From: an uncultured Pseudomonadota bacterium
Lineage (GTDB): Bacteria; Pseudomonadota; Gammaproteobacteria; Methylococcales; Methylomonadaceae
Direction: 5' to 3'
Assembly: GCA_903848935.1 (NCBI GenBank)
Contig: CAINHO010000028.1
Coordinates: 1 to 64,000 of the forward strand
DNA length: 64,000 bases
The notes beneath the pieces were generated by a model. It was not told the origin of the DNA. It saw only the letters and a list, made by a program, of their open reading frames with translations, and searched no databases. Shown in pieces: positions 58,957 to 64,000 of this stretch. The first letter of the stretch is position 1, and each line of letters opens with the position of its first letter. The position numbers and the translations under genes are program-made.

Positions 58957-60505
58957 CACAACTACTCAACCAATTTCACCGCTCGGACGTTTAGGATTAT
59001 TGATTACGGTCATTATTAGTGGTGCGTCGGTGATGGTGATTGAGCTTTTAGGCACCCGCTTAATCGCGCCATTTTATGGCACCAGTTTATACGTTTGGTC
59101 GTCTCTCATTTCGGTAACGATGGTGGCATTAACACTCGGTTATTTTATCGGCGGACGTTGGGCGGATTCGGCAAAACGCACGGGCTTATCGTTAATTATC
59201 GCCTTAGCCGCATTTTTAACGCTGATGATTCCGTGGCTGACTCGCCCCGTTTTGTTGGCGACAGATTCATTTGGATTACGCGGCGGGGCATTTCTTAGCG
59301 CGTTAATTTTGTTTTTACCAAGTTTGATGATGCTTGGCATGGTCAGTCCATTTGCGATTAAATTATCGACTTCGCAACTCAATAACGTCGGCAATTCTTC
59401 TGGCACAATTTACGCCGTCAGTACGCTCGGTAGCGTTTTTGGCACATTGATTTTAGGCTTATTTTTGTTTCCATTATTCGGTTCACGGGAAATTTTAATT
59501 GCGACGGGATTAGTTCTTTTTATTCTTTCGTTAGCCATTGGTTTAGTTGAACGTAAGCAATTACAATCGGTTGCGACATTATTACCAAGTGTCGCTTTAG
59601 TCGTTTTGGGATTAGCCTTTTTACCGAGCGTTGTGAAAGCGGGGCAAGTGCGTCCTAATGAAAAATTCAACGTCCTTTTTGAACAAGAAAGTTTATACGG
59701 TTGGGTGCGCGTGATTGATGTGGCGGGACGTGATTTGCGTTTGTTGACTTCGGACGGTTCTGCCATTGGCGCGGCGAGTATTAAAACGGGCGAAAGCCAA
59801 TTGAGTTATCAGGATATTGTCGGCTTAATTCCAGCTCTGCGACCTGAAATGAAAAAAGCATTGATTGTTGGTTTAGGCGCGGGACACATGGCGAAAGTGC
59901 TAAATGACCGCTATGGAATTATTGTTGATACGTTAGAAATTGATCCCGCTGTCGCGCAAGCGGCTGTTGATTACTTTGGTTTCAAGCCAACGGGCAAAGC
60001 CATTGTGGGTGATGCGCGTTATGAAATTCGGCATTTAACGGGACAATACGATTTAATTATTCACGATTGTTTCACAGGTGGTTCTGAACCCGCGCATTTG
60101 TTGACGGTTGAAACATTGAAACAATTGCAAGGTTTGTTGACGGAGCAGGGGATTTTAGCGGTGAATTTCGTTGCATTTGCAGACGGCAAACAAAGTGCGT
60201 TGAACACGGTAAGCAAAACATTGGCGCAAGTGTTTCCACAACAAACGACGTTTATTTCTGAACCGAATAAAGATTTTAATGACTTTATTTTTCTGGCTTC
60301 GACACAACCGGTAGATATTCACAACGAACGTTTAAAAGTTGAACAGCAAGCGTGGTTGCAGAATCGGTTATTTCCGATTGAAAATAAAGACGGCGTAATT
60401 TTGACCGATAATTTTAATCCGTTGGAACATTTGCAAATTGCCAAAGCTGAAAAATATCGGCATTTTTTGATGGATATGTTTGGTGAAGAGTTGTTTGTGC
60501 GCTGA
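58946..60505 (+). CDS. Fused membrane transporter-like / spermidine synthase-like protein
   Basis: N-terminal multi-TM, C-terminal SAM fold 'ALIVGLGAGHMAKVLNDRYGIIVDTLEIDPAV', 'DLIIHDCFTGGSEPAHLLT'; start moved from 58865 to ATG 58946. Confidence 0.87.
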   Translation: MINDTTTQPISPLGRLGLLITVIISGASVMVIELLGTRLIAPFYGTSLYVWSSLISVTMVALTLGYFIGGRWADSAKRTGLSLIIALAAFLTLMIPWLTRPVLLATDSFGLRGGAFLSALILFLPSLMMLGMVSPFAIKLSTSQLNNVGNSSGTIYAVSTLGSVFGTLILGLFLFPLFGSREILIATGLVLFILSLAIGLVERKQLQSVATLLPSVALVVLGLAFLPSVVKAGQVRPNEKFNVLFEQESLYGWVRVIDVAGRDLRLLTSDGSAIGAASIKTGESQLSYQDIVGLIPALRPEMKKALIVGLGAGHMAKVLNDRYGIIVDTLEIDPAVAQAAVDYFGFKPTGKAIVGDARYEIRHLTGQYDLIIHDCFTGGSEPAHLLTVETLKQLQGLLTEQGILAVNFVAFADGKQSALNTVSKTLAQVFPQQTTFISEPNKDFNDFIFLASTQPVDIHNERLKVEQQAWLQNRLFPIENKDGVILTDNFNPLEHLQIAKAEKYRHFLMDMFGEELFVR

Positions 60506-60522
60506 TTACTTTAATCACTCAT

Positions 60523-60564
60523 AAAAAAGCGCACGCTGCATTTCTACAGCGTGCGCTTTTTTTT
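60523..60564. terminator. Bidirectional rho-independent terminator
   Basis: AAAAAAGCGCACGCTG-loop-CAGCGTGCGCTTTTTTTT between convergent genes. Confidence 0.92.
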
Positions 60565-60573
60565 AGCTACTTT

Positions 60574-61110
60574 CTATTTTTGCTCGGCGTTATAACGTTC
60601 AACGCTATCCATAATTTCTTTTTGCGCTTCCTCGATACCAAACCAACCTTCGATTTTTACCCATTTCCCATCTTCCAAATCTTTGTAATGCTGAAAGAAA
60701 TGTGCGATTTTCACGAGTGTAATTTCTGGAATGTCATCATAGCTCAAAACTTTCTTGTAAAACGGCGTGAGTTTATCTACTGGCACCGCTAAAATTTTCG
60801 CATCGTCACCTGATTCGTCGGTCATTTTCAACACGCCAATCGGGCGACATCTCACCACGCAACCACTCAATAACGGTGCAGGTGCAATTACCAAAACGTC
60901 TACGGGATCGCCATCATCCGAAAGGGTTTGCGGCACATAACCGTAATTAGTTGGATATTGCATCGCCGTTCCCATGAAACGATCAACGGTCAAAATCCCT
61001 GTTTCTTTATCCACTTCATATTTGACGGGGTCGCTGTACGCCGGAATTTCAATGATAACGTTAATATCGTGCGGTAAATCTTTGCCTGATGGCACACGTC
61101 TTAATGACAT
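60574..61110 (-). CDS. ppa: Inorganic pyrophosphatase
   Basis: '[53 protein letters not shown]'. Confidence 0.97.
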   Translation of the reverse strand: MSLRRVPSGKDLPHDINVIIEIPAYSDPVKYEVDKETGILTVDRFMGTAMQYPTNYGYVPQTLSDDGDPVDVLVIAPAPLLSGCVVRCRPIGVLKMTDESGDDAKILAVPVDKLTPFYKKVLSYDDIPEITLVKIAHFFQHYKDLEDGKWVKIEGWFGIEEAQKEIMDSVERYNAEQK

Positions 61111-61193
61111 AGTTTTGTCCTATTTTTAGGGTTAAAGTTCGTGAATTCGGGCATTATACCAGACTTATGTTGTGCTTTTTAACGAGGAAATAA

Positions 61194-62012
61194 ATGCAAG
61201 GTCGATTAGAAAAAATGGCGGCGTTTCACGATGCAACTATCCGTTATGAATTAGTTTTAAACCACCAGCGCGTGCCGCTGAATCAGTTGCTTGGGCAAAC
61301 CGTGACTTTGCATCACACGGGGGATTTATATTGTCTGCATTGCAATATGCCGATGCGAAAAAGTTTTAGCCAAGGTTATTGCTATCCGTGTTTTTCGCGG
61401 CTGGCACAATGCGATATGTGCATGATGAAACCTGAAACTTGTCATTACGCTGTAGGAACGTGTCGGGATAATGCGTGGGCAGAATCGTTTTGTTTTCAGC
61501 CACACATTGTTTATTTGTCGAATACCAGCGGTTTAAAAGTAGGTATCACGCGCCACACCCAAATTCCGACGCGCTGGATAGATCAAGGTGCAATTCAAGC
61601 ATTGCCGATTTTCAAAGTCGCAACACGGCGTTTATCTGGCTTAATCGAAACGTTAATTGCAAAACACGTCGCAGATAAAACGCAATGGCAACGGATGTTA
61701 AAACATCAAATTGAACCGTTAGATTTGCTCGCCGAACGCGATAGATTATTGGCGATTTGTGCGAGTGAATTAAATGCTTTAGAACAAGAAAATCAAGGGG
61801 CGATTGAATTTTTAGTCGCCGCAGAAGTGGTCGATTTGAATTACCCGATTGAAATTGCACCGTTGAAAGTCACGGCGTTGAATTTTGACAAAACACCACA
61901 AATTTCAGGTGTTTTACAGGGCATTAAAGGGCAGTATTTGATGCTAGATAAAGGGGTTTTAAATGTGCGGAAGTTCGGCGGTTATAACATCCAATTTTCT
62001 GTTATGGATTAA
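61194..62012 (+). CDS. DUF2797 family protein with zinc-ribbon-like cysteines
   Basis: 'CLHCNMPMRKSFSQGYCYPCFSRLAQCDMCMMKPETCHY', 'IVYLSNTSGLKVGITR...RWIDQGA'. Confidence 0.88.
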   Translation: MQGRLEKMAAFHDATIRYELVLNHQRVPLNQLLGQTVTLHHTGDLYCLHCNMPMRKSFSQGYCYPCFSRLAQCDMCMMKPETCHYAVGTCRDNAWAESFCFQPHIVYLSNTSGLKVGITRHTQIPTRWIDQGAIQALPIFKVATRRLSGLIETLIAKHVADKTQWQRMLKHQIEPLDLLAERDRLLAICASELNALEQENQGAIEFLVAAEVVDLNYPIEIAPLKVTALNFDKTPQISGVLQGIKGQYLMLDKGVLNVRKFGGYNIQFSVMD

Positions 62013-62030
62013 CCGCATTGAAAACTGAAG

Positions 62031-62063
62031 ATAAAACTAGGATTTTAGTTTTATGATTTTTTG
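62031..62063 (+). terminator. AT-rich hairpin terminator candidate
   Basis: ATAAAACTA-GGATTT-TAGTTTTAT followed by GATTTTTTG. Confidence 0.45.
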
Positions 62064-62222
62064 TCGATAATTTCGTACTCTAAATTGTAAATGAACATTA
62101 TCAACGTGAGATGTTCGACTTTTTTAACTTTTTGATTTATACATAAGTTCAATTTGACTCGATATTCTCAACAAATCAATCCGCATCTCAAAATAAGAAA
62201 TGATGACACAAGGAATTCGTAG

Positions 62223-63695
62223 ATGAACGAACTGGTAAAATTTTATCGAAACGATTATGGCATAGCATTTCCCTCGTTTATATCAGGTGGATTGGGTGCG
62301 TTAGGACTTGCTACTTTAAGCGGTTTTACGGTGAGCGGGTTGGTAATGGCAGCAGGCTTTGTTGTCATGACTATCGGCTTGCATTTCTGGAATCGAAACC
62401 GCCATCAAATGTCGTTGCAAGCTATGGAGCAGAGTTTGACTAACCATTTTCAACAGGAACATGAGCAAAAAATCAAGGCATTGCAGCAAACACATGATGA
62501 ATCTATGGTGCAGAATTGCACCAATAAAATTGAAATAGAACGCGAGCATATCGAAACGTTATTAGCCGATTTTGCGCGACGGTTCAATGAATTATCAAAT
62601 CGTTTCGGCGTACAAAATGAAGAATACGTCGAAACGGTGCCACTTTCTATCGAAACCCGTGTTGCGGATTTAGTTCGACAGGTTGATGCGTTGATTCGCC
62701 ATGTTGATTCCAAAGCCATAAGCAATGAACCACAAGATTCAGGCATCATGGGACTGGACTCGTTATGCCAAAAAGTATTACCCATTTGGTCAACCCAAAT
62801 CGAGATGGCGAAAGAACATACCGAAGAGTCAGTGGCTAATTTAGCACAACGTTTCGATGGCTTATCACAACGTCTCGATGCCGCTGTTGTCGCTTCTCAA
62901 AATACAATGGGCAGTCACGATTCACACAGCGGGATTGTTGAACTGTTAGAAAATAGTCAGCTGGAATTAAGCAGCATCACGGAGGCATTAAGCACTTCAT
63001 TGGCAGAAAAGGGAAAAATGTTACGCGCCATTGAGGCGTTATCTGCTTTTACCGAGCAACTCAGCAAAATGGCAGCAGAAGTCAGTAATATCGCGAATCA
63101 AACGAATCTGTTGGCACTAAATGCCGCCATTCAATCGGCACGCGCTGGCGATGCCGGTCACGGTTTTAGCGTTGTGGCTGATGAAGTGCGTAAATTGGCA
63201 CATTCATCAGGCGACATCGGCAAAAAAATGACTGAAACGGTTGATTCGGTCAACGTAGCAATTGACGACACCTTAACCATTTCTCATCAATTTGCTCAAC
63301 AAGACAAAAAGACGTTGGCTAATGCGGAACATATTATTGCTTCGGTATTGATGCACTTTACTCGTGCCGCCGCCGGATTAACTGATTCTGCTGAACAATT
63401 GCGTAATGAAAATAACGCCATCAACAACGAAATATCCGATGTTTTTGTCGATTTACAATTTCAAGATCGTGTCAGCCAAATTTTAACGTTAGTCTGCGCT
63501 GATTTGAATAAACTCGAACAGTATTTAAACGAACTTAACAGCGAAGAAAGCCGGGGCGAGGTGTTACGCTTGATGAATGTCGAGCAATGGTTGGAAGAAC
63601 TAACTAAAACTTACACCATGAAAGAACAGCTTGCCGCTCATGAGGACGCAGATGCTAGCATTGATACCAACCAAACCATGATTACATTTTTTTGA
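62223..63695 (+). CDS. Methyl-accepting chemotaxis-like protein lacking a large periplasmic domain
   Basis: N-terminal hydrophobic hairpin; '[42 protein letters not shown]'. Confidence 0.9.
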   Translation: MNELVKFYRNDYGIAFPSFISGGLGALGLATLSGFTVSGLVMAAGFVVMTIGLHFWNRNRHQMSLQAMEQSLTNHFQQEHEQKIKALQQTHDESMVQNCTNKIEIEREHIETLLADFARRFNELSNRFGVQNEEYVETVPLSIETRVADLVRQVDALIRHVDSKAISNEPQDSGIMGLDSLCQKVLPIWSTQIEMAKEHTEESVANLAQRFDGLSQRLDAAVVASQNTMGSHDSHSGIVELLENSQLELSSITEALSTSLAEKGKMLRAIEALSAFTEQLSKMAAEVSNIANQTNLLALNAAIQSARAGDAGHGFSVVADEVRKLAHSSGDIGKKMTETVDSVNVAIDDTLTISHQFAQQDKKTLANAEHIIASVLMHFTRAAAGLTDSAEQLRNENNAINNEISDVFVDLQFQDRVSQILTLVCADLNKLEQYLNELNSEESRGEVLRLMNVEQWLEELTKTYTMKEQLAAHEDADASIDTNQTMITFF

Positions 63696-63706
63696 GGAGA
63701 TCCCAA

Positions 63707-64000
63707 TGGCAAAAACAATTTTGTTTGTAGAAGATTCCGCCTCGGTGCGGCAAGTGATGAAAACCGCCTTAGCACGCGAAGGATATGAGGTGGTTTTGGC
63801 TGTTGATGGTCAAGACGCATTGACCAAACTCAACGGTCAAAAAATACACCTCATTATCAGTGACGTAAATATGCCAAATATGGATGGCATTACATTTGTG
63901 AAAGAAGCAAAAAAACTCCCCGCTTATAAATTTACGCCCATCATCATGCTGACTACTGAAACGCAGGCATTGAAAATGGCTGAAGGTAAAGCAGCGGGCG
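63707..64000 (+). CDS. CheY-like response regulator (truncated by window end)
   Basis: Translation 'MAKTILFVEDSASVRQVMKTALAREGYEVVLAVDGQDAL...IISDVNMPNMDGITFVKEAKK'; not in the ORF list because no stop in the window. Confidence 0.9.

Noticed and set aside
1-64000. CRISPR array, prophage, transposase/IS element, tRNA or 16S/23S rRNA genes
   Set aside because: None recognised by eye; no regular direct repeat-spacer pattern or transposase-like ORF found.

Overview
The window looks like chromosomal DNA from a gammaproteobacterial methylotroph, probably a Methylococcales-type methanotroph. This is inferred from mtdB, a glycerate 2-kinase, and the overall gene order and AT-rich codon usage; no database search was run. 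It is densely packed with housekeeping operons: gspE/gspF; mdh and mtdB; glycerate kinase-proC-yggT-queA; serC; mfd; ffs (SRP RNA)-dnaX-ybaB-HIT; RCK-dsbB-priA; a multicopper oxidase-rsmD; recB with a two-gene ABC exporter; an MCP-phoB-phoR cluster; oadGAB; yceD-rpmF-plsX-fabH-...-fabD-fabG-acpP-fabF-pabC-mltG-tmk-holB-pilZ-tatD-moaD-moaE; ppa; and an MCP-cheY end. Accessory or unusual items are: (i) a two-gene restriction-modification cassette translationally coupled between gspE and gspF; (ii) an 86-bp element bounded by perfect 13-bp inverted repeats upstream of gspE; (iii) a perfect Pho-box-like promoter (CTGTCAT-CAAA-CAGTCAT plus TAGAAT) ahead of an MCP-phoB-phoR cluster; (iv) a 1175-aa modular secreted protein with internal duplications; (v) a toxin-antitoxin island, with duplicated leader sequences, inside the fab operon; (vi) a DUF4160/DUF2442 pair in a C1-metabolism locus; and (vii) hairpins flanking acpP that look like attenuators. 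No tRNA, 16S/23S rRNA, transposase, prophage or CRISPR array was recognised.
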